DNA of 64,000 nucleotides from Jannaschia sp. CCS1. Lineage in GTDB: Bacteria > Pseudomonadota > Alphaproteobacteria > Rhodobacterales > Rhodobacteraceae. How positions within the stretch are numbered: position 1 is the stretch's first letter; each line of letters opens with the position of its first letter. The translations under genes and the position numbers were made by a program. The DNA lies in contig NC_007802.1 of the NCBI RefSeq assembly GCF_000013565.1, forward strand, positions 1 through 64,000, given 5' to 3'. Shown here piece by piece: positions 19,046-25,770 of the stretch. A model generated the notes under the pieces. The model was not told the origin of the DNA, searched no databases, and was given only the letters and a program-made list of their open reading frames with translations.

Positions 19046-20602
19046 TTAGTGGCTGAACTTCCTGATTTCACCGGACTTCAGGCGCGCGCTGTAGGAGGAC
19101 AACTCCGCCTTCACCACCTTCATCAGGAAGTAGAGGCAGAAGATGTTGACCACCGCCATCGCGAAGATCGCGGCATCCGAGAAGTCGATGACGGGCCCAA
19201 GCGACGCCGCCGCTCCGATCACGATGAAGGCGCAGAAGATGAGCTTGAAGATCAGCTCCGTCGTCTTGCCTTCGCCGAACAGATACGTCCAGGCCTTCAA
19301 CCCGTAATACGACCACGAGATCATGGTGGAGAAGGCGAAGAGGATCACCGCAATCGCCAGCACGAACGGGAACCAGCTGATCGCTGACCCAAACGCCGCC
19401 GATGTCAGGGCAACACCGCCGTTGCCATCAACTGTGGCAATCGCCGTTCCCGCCTCGTTCAGCATGTAAAGGCCCGATGCCTCATCAATGATCAACTGCT
19501 GAGAGATGATGATGACCAGCGCCGTCATCGTGCAGATGACCACGGTGTCAATCAGCGGCTCCAGCAAGGACACGAAGCCCTCGGTGATCGGTTCTTTGGT
19601 TTTCACCGCAGAGTGGGCAATCGCCGCAGAGCCAACGCCCGCCTCGTTGGAGAAGGCCGCGCGCTTGAAGCCCTGGATCAACGCGCCGACGAAGCCGCCC
19701 GCGACGCCCAGACCCGTGAAGGCCCCGGCAAAGATCTGACCAAACGCCCAGCCGATCATGTCGTAGTTGACGACCAGCACGATGATCGCCGCACCGACGT
19801 AGAGGATGCCCATGAACGGGACGATCTTTTCCGTCACTTTGGCGATGGACTTGATGCCACCCACGATGACCGCGAAGACGACCGCCGCGAAGATCAGGCC
19901 GGTGATCCAGCCGGGGAAATCTCCGGTGATCTGGGTGATCTGTGCGTGGGCCTGATTGGCCTGGAACATGTTGCCCCCGCCAAGCGCGCCGAGGATACAG
20001 AAGATGGAAAACAGGACCGCGAGGATCTTGCCGCCCGGCAGGCCCAGCTCGTTGAAGCCCTTGGAGATGTAGTACATCGGTCCGCCCGACACGGTGCCAT
20101 CGGGGTACTCATTGCGGTACTTCACGCCCAACGTACATTCGGTGAACTTCGACGCCATGCCCAGAAGACCCGCAAGGATCATCCAGAACGTGGCGCCCGG
20201 TCCACCGATACCAACGGCAACCGCGACGCCCGCGATGTTCCCAAGGCCGACCGTGCCCGACAGAGCCGTGGCCAGCGCCTGAAAGTGGCTGACCTCGCCC
20301 GCATCATTGGGATCGGAGTAATCGCCCTTCACCAGCCCGATGGCATGGCCGAAGAACCGAAACTGCACAGCAGCGAAGTAGATGGTAAAAACCGTCGCGC
20401 CGATCACCAGCCACATGACGATCCAGGGGAAGTTGGTGCCGGGGATCGACATGAAGATGAAATTCACGAACCAGCCCGTGGCGTTGGCGAAGGCTGCGTT
20501 GACCCGTTCGTCGAGTGTCGCCGCTGCCTCCTGAGCCGCAGCAGGCAGGGACACGGCCACATAGGCCGCGATTGCAAACAGAATGGAGTATAGGTTTCTC
20601 AC
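19046..20602 (-). CDS. Sodium:alanine/glycine symporter (AGCS family)
   Basis: This 518-residue sodium-coupled amino-acid carrier has the AGCS signature region ALATALSGTVGLGNIAGVAV, then GGPMYYISKG and a run of about ten membrane helices. It begins with a cleavable-looking signal segment ending SLPAAAQ, common in the alphaproteobacterial members. Start is GTG 20602, preceded by AAGGA. The usp gene lies 12 bases upstream on the same strand, so the two are co-transcribed. Likely substrates are alanine or glycine. Confidence 0.92.
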   Translation of the reverse strand: MRNLYSILFAIAAYVAVSLPAAAQEAAATLDERVNAAFANATGWFVNFIFMSIPGTNFPWIVMWLVIGATVFTIYFAAVQFRFFGHAIGLVKGDYSDPNDAGEVSHFQALATALSGTVGLGNIAGVAVAVGIGGPGATFWMILAGLLGMASKFTECTLGVKYRNEYPDGTVSGGPMYYISKGFNELGLPGGKILAVLFSIFCILGALGGGNMFQANQAHAQITQITGDFPGWITGLIFAAVVFAVIVGGIKSIAKVTEKIVPFMGILYVGAAIIVLVVNYDMIGWAFGQIFAGAFTGLGVAGGFVGALIQGFKRAAFSNEAGVGSAAIAHSAVKTKEPITEGFVSLLEPLIDTVVICTMTALVIIISQQLIIDEASGLYMLNEAGTAIATVDGNGGVALTSAAFGSAISWFPFVLAIAVILFAFSTMISWSYYGLKAWTYLFGEGKTTELIFKLIFCAFIVIGAAASLGPVIDFSDAAIFAMAVVNIFCLYFLMKVVKAELSSYSARLKSGEIRKFSH

Positions 20603-20614
20603 GGGGCCAAATCC

Positions 20615-21046
20615 TTATGCGACGACAGTGACAGGAACGCGGGCGTTCATCACAAGATTTGCGGTGGAGCTGCCGAACAGCCGCGACGTGATCCCGCCGG
20701 CACTGGAGCGGGCCACAACGATCTGGGTGGCCCCTTCCGCATGGGCGATGTCGTCTATCGTGTCGGCAACATCCCCGTGGCGTACAATCGCGCGGGCCTG
20801 GTGTCCGGCCTCTTTCAACGTGGCGACCGCAGGCTCTACAACCCGCTCCATGGCGATTGAAATCTCCTCCTCGCGGCGCTTGTGACGCTGCGCGTTCTCC
20901 TCGGCGGTCTGGAAGGAGAATGGAGACCATTCGATCACGTATACAACGATCAACTCACAACTTTCACTTTTCGAGGCAACGCTCTTGGCAAATTCAAGGG
21001 CCTTATCCCCCGAACTCTGGCCATCAAGTCCGATAACTAATTTCAT
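20615..21046 (-). CDS. Universal stress protein (UspA family)
   Basis: This 143-residue protein begins MKLVIGLDGQSSGDKALEFA. It has the alpha/beta fold pattern with ELIVVYVIEW and the C-terminal nucleotide-loop signature QIVVARSSAGGITSRLFGSSTANLV, which spans residues 110-134. This corresponds to the G-2x-G-9x-G(S/T) ATP-binding motif. It sits directly before the AGCS symporter; pairing of Usp domains with transporters suggests regulation of uptake, which is inference. Confidence 0.9.
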   Translation of the reverse strand: MKLVIGLDGQSSGDKALEFAKSVASKSESCELIVVYVIEWSPFSFQTAEENAQRHKRREEEISIAMERVVEPAVATLKEAGHQARAIVRHGDVADTIDDIAHAEGATQIVVARSSAGGITSRLFGSSTANLVMNARVPVTVVA

Positions 21047-21115
21047 GATCTTGTCCCTACTGTCATAAGTCGCGGACCGATTTTGGCTGTCTTGCGGCTC
21101 TTGTTCCGGTCCCGT

Positions 21116-21125
21116 GCGTTAACGC
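21116..21125. promoter_or_regulatory. GCGTTAACGC palindrome upstream of usp
   Basis: A perfect 10-bp palindrome lies about 70 bases before the usp start and 150 before pncB, in a divergent intergenic region. It could be an operator; a chance match is possible. Confidence 0.25.
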
Positions 21126-21275
21126 TAACCAGTGAACGGAAAACTACCTAACGGAATTTTTTGACTAGCAAGTTCGCGCTCAGGTTGCGTTGCCGCCTGG
21201 CCTGGCCCCGCGCCGCCAACCTTGCCTCCCCGTGCCACTCTTGCTCTAACGTCCCCGACAACCGGAGAGAGAGCC

Positions 21276-22568
21276 ATGGTCGATATCGCCACCCGCGTCT
21301 GGAACCACAAATGGAAGATCGACCCGATCGTCCGGTCCCTGATCGACACGGATTTCTACAAACTGCTGATGTGTCAGTCCGTCTTTCGCAACAAGCCCGA
21401 CACGCAGGTGCGCTTTTCGCTGATCAACCGCACCACGCGCATTCCCCTCGCCGACCTTATTGACGAAGGCGAGCTTCGCGAACAGCTGGACCACATCCGC
21501 ACCCTCCGCCTCACCCGCGGCGAGTCGACCTGGATGCGCGGCAACACCTTCTACGGTCAGCGGCAGATGTTCTCGCCCGAATTCATGGATTGGTTTGAGG
21601 CCCTGCAACTCCCCCCCTATCATCTGGAGCGGGTCGGCGATCAGTATGAGCTGACGTTTGAAGGTGCCTGGCCCGAGGTCATGCTGTGGGAAATCCCCGC
21701 GCTGTCGGTGTTGATGGAGCTTCGCGGTCGTGCCGTCCTCGGCACCATGGGCCGGTTTGAACTTCAGGTCCTCTATGCCCGCGCCATGACCAAACTGTGG
21801 GAAAAGATCGAACGCCTCAAGGACATCCCCGACCTGCGCGTCGCTGATTTCGGCACCCGGCGGCGGCATTCCTTCCTCTGGCAGGATTGGGCCGTCCGCG
21901 CGATGGACGAGGGCTTGGGTGATAACTTCACCGGCACCTCTAACTGCCTCATTGCCAAGAACCGCGATCTGGAGGCGATCGGCACCAACGCCCACGAACT
22001 CCCCATGGTTTACGCCGCTTTGGCCGACAGCGACGAGGCCCTCTTCACCGCCCCCTACGACGTGCTGTCCGACTGGCATGAAGAGCATTCCGGCAATTTG
22101 CGCATCATCCTGCCCGACACCTACGGCACGCAAGGCTTCCTCGACAACGCGCCGGATTGGCTGGCCGGTTGGACCGGGATCAGGATCGACTCCGGCGACC
22201 CAGCGACGGCGGCGGAAGTGGCCATCGCCTGGTGGAAAAGCCGTGGCGAAGACCCCCGGTCAAAGCTGGTGATATTCTCCGACGGGCTGGACGTCGACAA
22301 GATCGAGACTCTTCACAAACAATTCTCAGGTCGCGTGCGGGTCAGCTTCGGCTGGGGCACTTTGCTGACGAACGACTTCCGAGGCCTCGTCACAAACGAC
22401 GCCCTCGCCCCGTTCAGCCTGGTCTGCAAAGCGGTGAGCGCAAACGGACGCCCCACCGTCAAACTCAGCGACAACCCCGAAAAGGCCATGGGGCCTGCGG
22501 ATCAGATCGAGCGGTATAAGCGGGTGTTCGGGGTTGGCGAGCAGGAACGGGTGGAGGTGGTGGTTTAA
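21276..22568 (+). CDS. pncB: Nicotinate phosphoribosyltransferase
   Basis: PncB converts nicotinate and PRPP to nicotinate mononucleotide in NAD salvage. The 430-residue protein has SLIDTDFYKLLMCQSVF near the N-terminus. GTRRRHSFLWQDWAVRAM carries the phosphorylatable His, FTGTSNCLIAK follows, and DSGDPATAAEVAIAW and FGWGTLLTNDF form the phosphoribosyl-binding region. The ATG at 21276 has a GGAGAG site; upstream ATG 21222 lacks one. It pairs functionally with pncA at 13339. Its stop overlaps that of the convergent orphan gene at 22565. Confidence 0.95.
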   Translation: MVDIATRVWNHKWKIDPIVRSLIDTDFYKLLMCQSVFRNKPDTQVRFSLINRTTRIPLADLIDEGELREQLDHIRTLRLTRGESTWMRGNTFYGQRQMFSPEFMDWFEALQLPPYHLERVGDQYELTFEGAWPEVMLWEIPALSVLMELRGRAVLGTMGRFELQVLYARAMTKLWEKIERLKDIPDLRVADFGTRRRHSFLWQDWAVRAMDEGLGDNFTGTSNCLIAKNRDLEAIGTNAHELPMVYAALADSDEALFTAPYDVLSDWHEEHSGNLRIILPDTYGTQGFLDNAPDWLAGWTGIRIDSGDPATAAEVAIAWWKSRGEDPRSKLVIFSDGLDVDKIETLHKQFSGRVRVSFGWGTLLTNDFRGLVTNDALAPFSLVCKAVSANGRPTVKLSDNPEKAMGPADQIERYKRVFGVGEQERVEVVV

Positions 22569-23596
22569 AGATCGTCGTCAAAAAGCGAATTAGTCCCCTC
22601 GCCAATGTCCTTCACAGTAAGGTCGAGTATGTGGCCCAACTGAGTGCGCGTAAGTTCCGGAGACACTGGTCGATCGTTGAACCTAATCACACTAATGACC
22701 ACACGGTCCGTTCGTTTCCCATCTACATACTTTGTTGCGACCTGCGCTATAAGTTCGTCGATAACATTTGATTCGAGCTCGCCATGACGAGCCATTTCCC
22801 AAAAATTTCCGTCTGTGATAGTAAAGTAAACTATCGACCCTTCTTGATCGCGGCCCTTCCACTTTCTTTGGCTATCAAACCGGTCCCAATTCGGTGAACT
22901 AACGCGATAACGAACAAGCTCGAATCTCCATTCCTCTGGATCCTCTTCTTTACGCGCACTCAACTGATAGCGACCAAAATCTTCTCTTCGTATTGGTGCT
23001 TCCCGCTCATGCCCAAATCCAACGCCTCTGATCTGCGGATCAACTTCAATCTGATAAAACATGTCTGATTTCGCATTAAACGTTTCGGGATACTGCGAGG
23101 GCTCAAACCCTTGAGAAGCAAGACGTTCGGTTGGCGTGGATACAATGTGCCGACTGACTTCAACAATTGTGGAGGTCACCTCAGTTACTTGTTGTAGTTC
23201 TTCGTCGTTCACTTCGCCCGCATTCTCTTCAGATTCGACTACTTCCCGCAGGTTCTCACCCAGTTGTCGCGACCATTCCTCAGGTGGAAGCCCCGTCAGG
23301 CCCTCTGTGAACCCACGGGTCATTTCCCAGCCACCAGTACCGAGTATGCCGCCCATTCCTGCGATCAACACAACCCCGAGCACTTGTCGAAGAGAACCAG
23401 CCTCTGGAGGTAAGACATAAATTTGGATTGTGACCTCAACACCGAATAATTCGGCGACAAGGTCATTGATCAGTTCTTCATAGCCCTTGGAGACGCCAAT
23501 AAAGGTGTCCAACCTTATCCTGCTATCAGGTACATCGTAATATATAGGAAGCGATAATATGGGTCTTCCACCAGGGTCTAGTCCGATAATTTGCAT
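22565..23596 (-). CDS. Orphan membrane-associated protein of unknown function
   Basis: I do not recognise this 343-residue protein. The N-terminal 75 residues look like a mixed alpha/beta domain (IRLDTFIGVSKGYEELINDL). One hydrophobic, glycine-rich segment (VLGVVLIAGMGGILGTGG, about residues 72-89) could be a membrane helix. An acidic helical stretch (WSRQLGENLREVVESEENAG) follows, and then a hydrophilic C-terminal domain of about 180 residues. Its DNA is visibly more A+T-rich, with codons (ATA, AGA, TTA) rare in neighbouring genes, suggesting transfer. It adjoins a toxin-antitoxin pair. A role in defence or conflict is a guess; nothing in the sequence proves it. Confidence 0.75.
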   Translation of the reverse strand: MQIIGLDPGGRPILSLPIYYDVPDSRIRLDTFIGVSKGYEELINDLVAELFGVEVTIQIYVLPPEAGSLRQVLGVVLIAGMGGILGTGGWEMTRGFTEGLTGLPPEEWSRQLGENLREVVESEENAGEVNDEELQQVTEVTSTIVEVSRHIVSTPTERLASQGFEPSQYPETFNAKSDMFYQIEVDPQIRGVGFGHEREAPIRREDFGRYQLSARKEEDPEEWRFELVRYRVSSPNWDRFDSQRKWKGRDQEGSIVYFTITDGNFWEMARHGELESNVIDELIAQVATKYVDGKRTDRVVISVIRFNDRPVSPELTRTQLGHILDLTVKDIGEGTNSLFDDDL

Positions 23597-23723
23597 AACG
23601 CTACCTTATGAAAAACTGACTTAATCAATGCCGTTAACGTTGAGTTTTTGCAAGAAAGCAAACTCAGGTTAGCTAGCGCAAGGGATCAGAATCGTGCAAA
23701 TGGATCGGTAAATTGCAGCCCTC

Positions 23724-24008
23724 CTACCTCCCCAAATCCATCCGCTGATGCAGAACCCGCACCACCTTCACGGTCTCCGCGTCCTCCCGAAAAAACACCA
23801 CATGCTGCCCCGCCAAAGCGCGGCGCAGGCCCGGCCCGACCTCCTCCGCGCTTCGCGAAACCGTCGCTCCGGTCACCAACCCGCTGATCCGTCCGTGCAA
23901 TTCATCTAGATATTTATCTGCCTGGTCGAGGCCCCATGTATCCGACGTGTAGTCATAGATGCCGATCAGGTCGGCATCCGCGCGCGGCGCAATGACAAGC
24001 TCTTTCAC
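23724..24008 (-). CDS. parE: ParE/RelE-family toxin
   Basis: This 94-residue toxin starts at GTG 24008, overlapping the antitoxin stop as GTGA. The core matches the ParE fold: ELVIAPRADADLIGIYDYTSDTWG, then ADKYLDELHGRI, ending in RRALAGQHVVFFREDAETVKVVRVLHQRMDL. ParE-type toxins inhibit DNA gyrase, but RelE/ParE relatives cannot be told apart safely by eye. Antitoxin-first order and coupling are typical of parDE modules. Confidence 0.88.
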   Translation of the reverse strand: MKELVIAPRADADLIGIYDYTSDTWGLDQADKYLDELHGRISGLVTGATVSRSAEEVGPGLRRALAGQHVVFFREDAETVKVVRVLHQRMDLGR

Positions 24009-24262
24009 AAAGCGCGCCGTTTCGCATAGTCGGCGTGTCGCTTGGCTTTCCAGTCCTCGTAATTCCAAGGTTTGCCCGGCCCGCTCGCATCCCCTTGCGC
24101 GATCAGCTCTCGCAGATGCGCCAGTTTCGCCTCTTCCTCTTCCAGAAGCCTGAGGCCTGCGCGGATCACGTCGCTGGCGGAGCCATAGCGGCCTTCTTGC
24201 ACTTTTTCATTGATGAATTCTCCGAAGTGATCCCCGAGTGAGACCGATGTATTGCGCGCCAT
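24005..24262 (-). CDS. parD: ParD-like antitoxin
   Basis: This 85-residue antitoxin has a ribbon-helix-helix N-terminus (NTSVSLGDHFGEFINEKVQEG, with GRYGSASDVIRAGLRLLEE). The disordered basic/acidic tail binds the toxin. It belongs to the CC2985/ParD type. ATG 24262 has a strong AGGAGG site. A palindromic operator lies directly upstream, consistent with autorepression by the ParD-ParE complex. Confidence 0.9.
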   Translation of the reverse strand: MARNTSVSLGDHFGEFINEKVQEGRYGSASDVIRAGLRLLEEEEAKLAHLRELIAQGDASGPGKPWNYEDWKAKRHADYAKRRAL

Positions 24263-24278
24263 AACAAAGCCTCCTGTA

Positions 24279-24300
24279 GTACTAGTACCAATATTTGGTA
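24279..24300 (-). promoter_or_regulatory. Operator/promoter palindromes of the parDE module
   Basis: GTACTAGTAC (24279-24288) is a perfect 10-bp palindrome. It overlaps TACCAA-TAT-TTGGTA (24286-24300), a perfect 6-bp-arm inverted repeat. They lie 17-38 bases before the antitoxin start, where RHH antitoxins bind their own promoters. Confidence 0.7.
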
Positions 24301-24320
24301 TACTATTGCAAAATGTCAAC

Positions 24321-24740
24321 TCACTCCTCAACACCACCCCGCAGCGCCTTCACTTCCCCGCGCCGCTTCTTCGCCTCCACCCGCTTCCGCTTCTGGTTCT
24401 GCGACACCCGCGTCTTCACGCGGCGTTTCGGCACCGCCGTCGCGGAGCGCACCAGCTCCGCCAGCCGCTCGCGGGCCAACTCGCGATTCCGGGCCTGGCT
24501 CCGCTCCTCGGACACCTGAAGTACCACCGCGCCGTCCTTTGTCCAGCGCCGTCCCGCCAGCCGCTTCAGCCGCCGTTTCACCGCGTCCGACAGAGCCGGA
24601 GACCGCTCGGCCTCGAACCGCAACTCGACGGCGCTCGACACCTTGTTGACGTTCTGCCCGCCGGGACCCGAGGCCCTCACGAATTGCTCCGTCAGTTCCC
24701 AGTCTTCCAGCGTGATTTGGTCGGTGATGCGAAGGGGCAT
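24321..24740 (-). CDS. arfB: Alternative ribosome-rescue factor ArfB (YaeJ)
   Basis: ArfB releases peptides from ribosomes stalled at mRNA ends by hydrolysing the peptidyl-tRNA. The 139-residue protein has the release-factor-like catalytic region EQFVRASGPGGQNVNKVSSA with the GGQ loop. The basic C-terminal tail (SQNQKRKRVEAKKRRGE) enters the empty mRNA channel. The start MPLRITDQITL matches the family. No Shine-Dalgarno sequence is evident before ATG 24740; TGTAGT-type repeats fill the space instead. A leader ORF and terminator lie upstream. Confidence 0.93.
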   Translation of the reverse strand: MPLRITDQITLEDWELTEQFVRASGPGGQNVNKVSSAVELRFEAERSPALSDAVKRRLKRLAGRRWTKDGAVVLQVSEERSQARNRELARERLAELVRSATAVPKRRVKTRVSQNQKRKRVEAKKRRGEVKALRGGVEE

Positions 24741-24743
24741 AGC

Positions 24744-24785
24744 ACTACAATGTGTAACTACAGAAAAACTACGGGATCACTACAG
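24744..24785 (-). repeat. Four phased ACTAC(A/G) repeats before arfB
   Basis: ACTACA/ACTACG (TGTAGT or CGTAGT on the minus strand) begin at 24744, 24757, 24768 and 24779, i.e. 13, 11 and 11 bases apart, close to one helical turn. They immediately precede the arfB ATG and occupy the place of a ribosome site. They may bind a regulator or act as -10-like elements. Confidence 0.5.
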
Positions 24786-24809
24786 GTTCTTTACACCCGT
24801 TTTCCAACG

Positions 24810-24840
24810 AAAAAGGGCTGCCCAAGGTGAGCAGCCCTTT
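24810..24840 (-). terminator. Terminator (possible attenuator) upstream of arfB
   Basis: On the minus strand AAAGGGCTGC (24840-24831) pairs perfectly with GCAGCCCTTT (24821-24812) and is followed by TTTTT. It lies between the leader ORF and arfB, 70 bases before the arfB ATG. Upstream segments can compete for its arms (see findings). Confidence 0.88.
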
Positions 24841-24908
24841 CGAAAGTCAGGAGGTGGGGTCGGTTAGGAAAATCCACCTTGGGAAGGGGCGCAAACCCCG
24901 GGGCTGCC

Positions 24909-24965
24909 CTAGAGGCGCACCTCCCAAGTTGTCCCGCCACACGTCTCCAATACCTTTCTAGACAC
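24909..24965 (-). CDS. 18-codon leader ORF with full-length 16S-complementary Shine-Dalgarno
   Basis: GTG at 24965 opens an 18-residue ORF, VSRKVLETCGGTTWEVRL, ending in TAG at 24909-24911. The bases before it on the minus strand read AAGGAGGTGATCCAG, the exact complement of the final CTGGATCACCTCCTT of 16S rRNA, with optimal seven-base spacing from AGGAGG. Such a ribosome site strongly suggests that the peptide is translated. Directly after the stop come segments able to pair with the terminator at 24810-24840. It may be a leader peptide controlling arfB, or a small-protein gene in its own right. I do not recognise the peptide. Confidence 0.55.
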   Translation of the reverse strand: MSRKVLETCGGTTWEVRL

Positions 24966-25036
24966 TGGATCACCTCCTTCCGAATTTGTTTCAACTGACC
25001 TCAAGTTGCCACACATCTGGTGGAAGTCAAAAGAAA

Positions 25037-25663
25037 TCACGCAGGATGTGCGATTATTTTCCGGGTGAGGAGGCGGAAGGGGATCAAAGCGATTAAAGCG
25101 AGGGCAAGTTTGACACCCCAATCGGCGATAGCAAGAGACACCCAGAGCGGGGCCTCGGGGCCGGTGCCGAGGATTGGGAGGACGTCATTGGCCCAGGCCA
25201 CATCGCCAGGCAGAACAGAGGTCAAAGTGCCCGAGAATGCGATAAAGAAGAACAAAGCGGTATCGACGGAAGATCCGATAATGCTAGAGATTACAGGGGC
25301 TTGCCACCATCCGCCGTTGCGGAGGCGGTCAAAAATCGCGACGCCCAGAAGCTGCGCTGTCAGGAAGGCGATGCCTGATCCAAGCGCGATCCGCAGCGTG
25401 ACCAACGGGCCAAACTCGCCCATGATCTGCGTCCCAATAAGCGAGCAGATGACGCCCACGATGAAGCCCGAAAACACGACCTTGCGCGCGACCGACGCGC
25501 CATAGACGCGGTTCATCACGTCGGTCACAAGGAAGGCGAGTGGATAGGTGAACGCACCCCATGTCAGCCACTGGCCGAACAGGAACTGCACGAGGATGTT
25601 CGAGGCGACGACAATGGTCGCCATGGCGAGAACGCCAGGCAAGAGACGAGTCATTGATTTCAT
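25037..25663 (-). CDS. yhhQ: Queuosine precursor transporter (VUT/YhhQ family)
   Basis: This 208-residue membrane protein has six or so hydrophobic segments. Its family traits are LTWGAFTYPLAFLVTDVMNRVYG near residues 34-56 and SIIGSSVDTALFFFIAF in the middle. YhhQ takes up queuine precursors such as preQ0/preQ1 for tRNA queuosine synthesis. I looked for a preQ1 riboswitch in the 107-base leader and saw no convincing one. Confidence 0.9.
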   Translation of the reverse strand: MKSMTRLLPGVLAMATIVVASNILVQFLFGQWLTWGAFTYPLAFLVTDVMNRVYGASVARKVVFSGFIVGVICSLIGTQIMGEFGPLVTLRIALGSGIAFLTAQLLGVAIFDRLRNGGWWQAPVISSIIGSSVDTALFFFIAFSGTLTSVLPGDVAWANDVLPILGTGPEAPLWVSLAIADWGVKLALALIALIPFRLLTRKIIAHPA

Positions 25664-25770
25664 TTCCGTTTTTGCAAGGTAGTCGGAGACTTGGTTATCG
25701 CGGCTTGCTTCAAACCCACGAACACGTGCGCCGGATACGCCCGTCTTACGCGCCCGTCAACCCGGGCGTG

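Noticed and set aside
18763-19071. A 102-codon open frame over the AGCS terminator
   Set aside because: It crosses a strong terminator and the end of the symporter gene; coding is very unlikely.
24967-24980. A fragment of a 16S rRNA gene
   Set aside because: Only the terminal 15 bases match; the sequence before it does not continue as 16S and no 23S follows. It is better read as a Shine-Dalgarno site on the other strand.
25664-25770. A preQ1 riboswitch before the queuosine-precursor transporter
   Set aside because: The leader lacks the compact stem plus A-rich pseudoknot tail typical of preQ1-I, and no other known class was evident.
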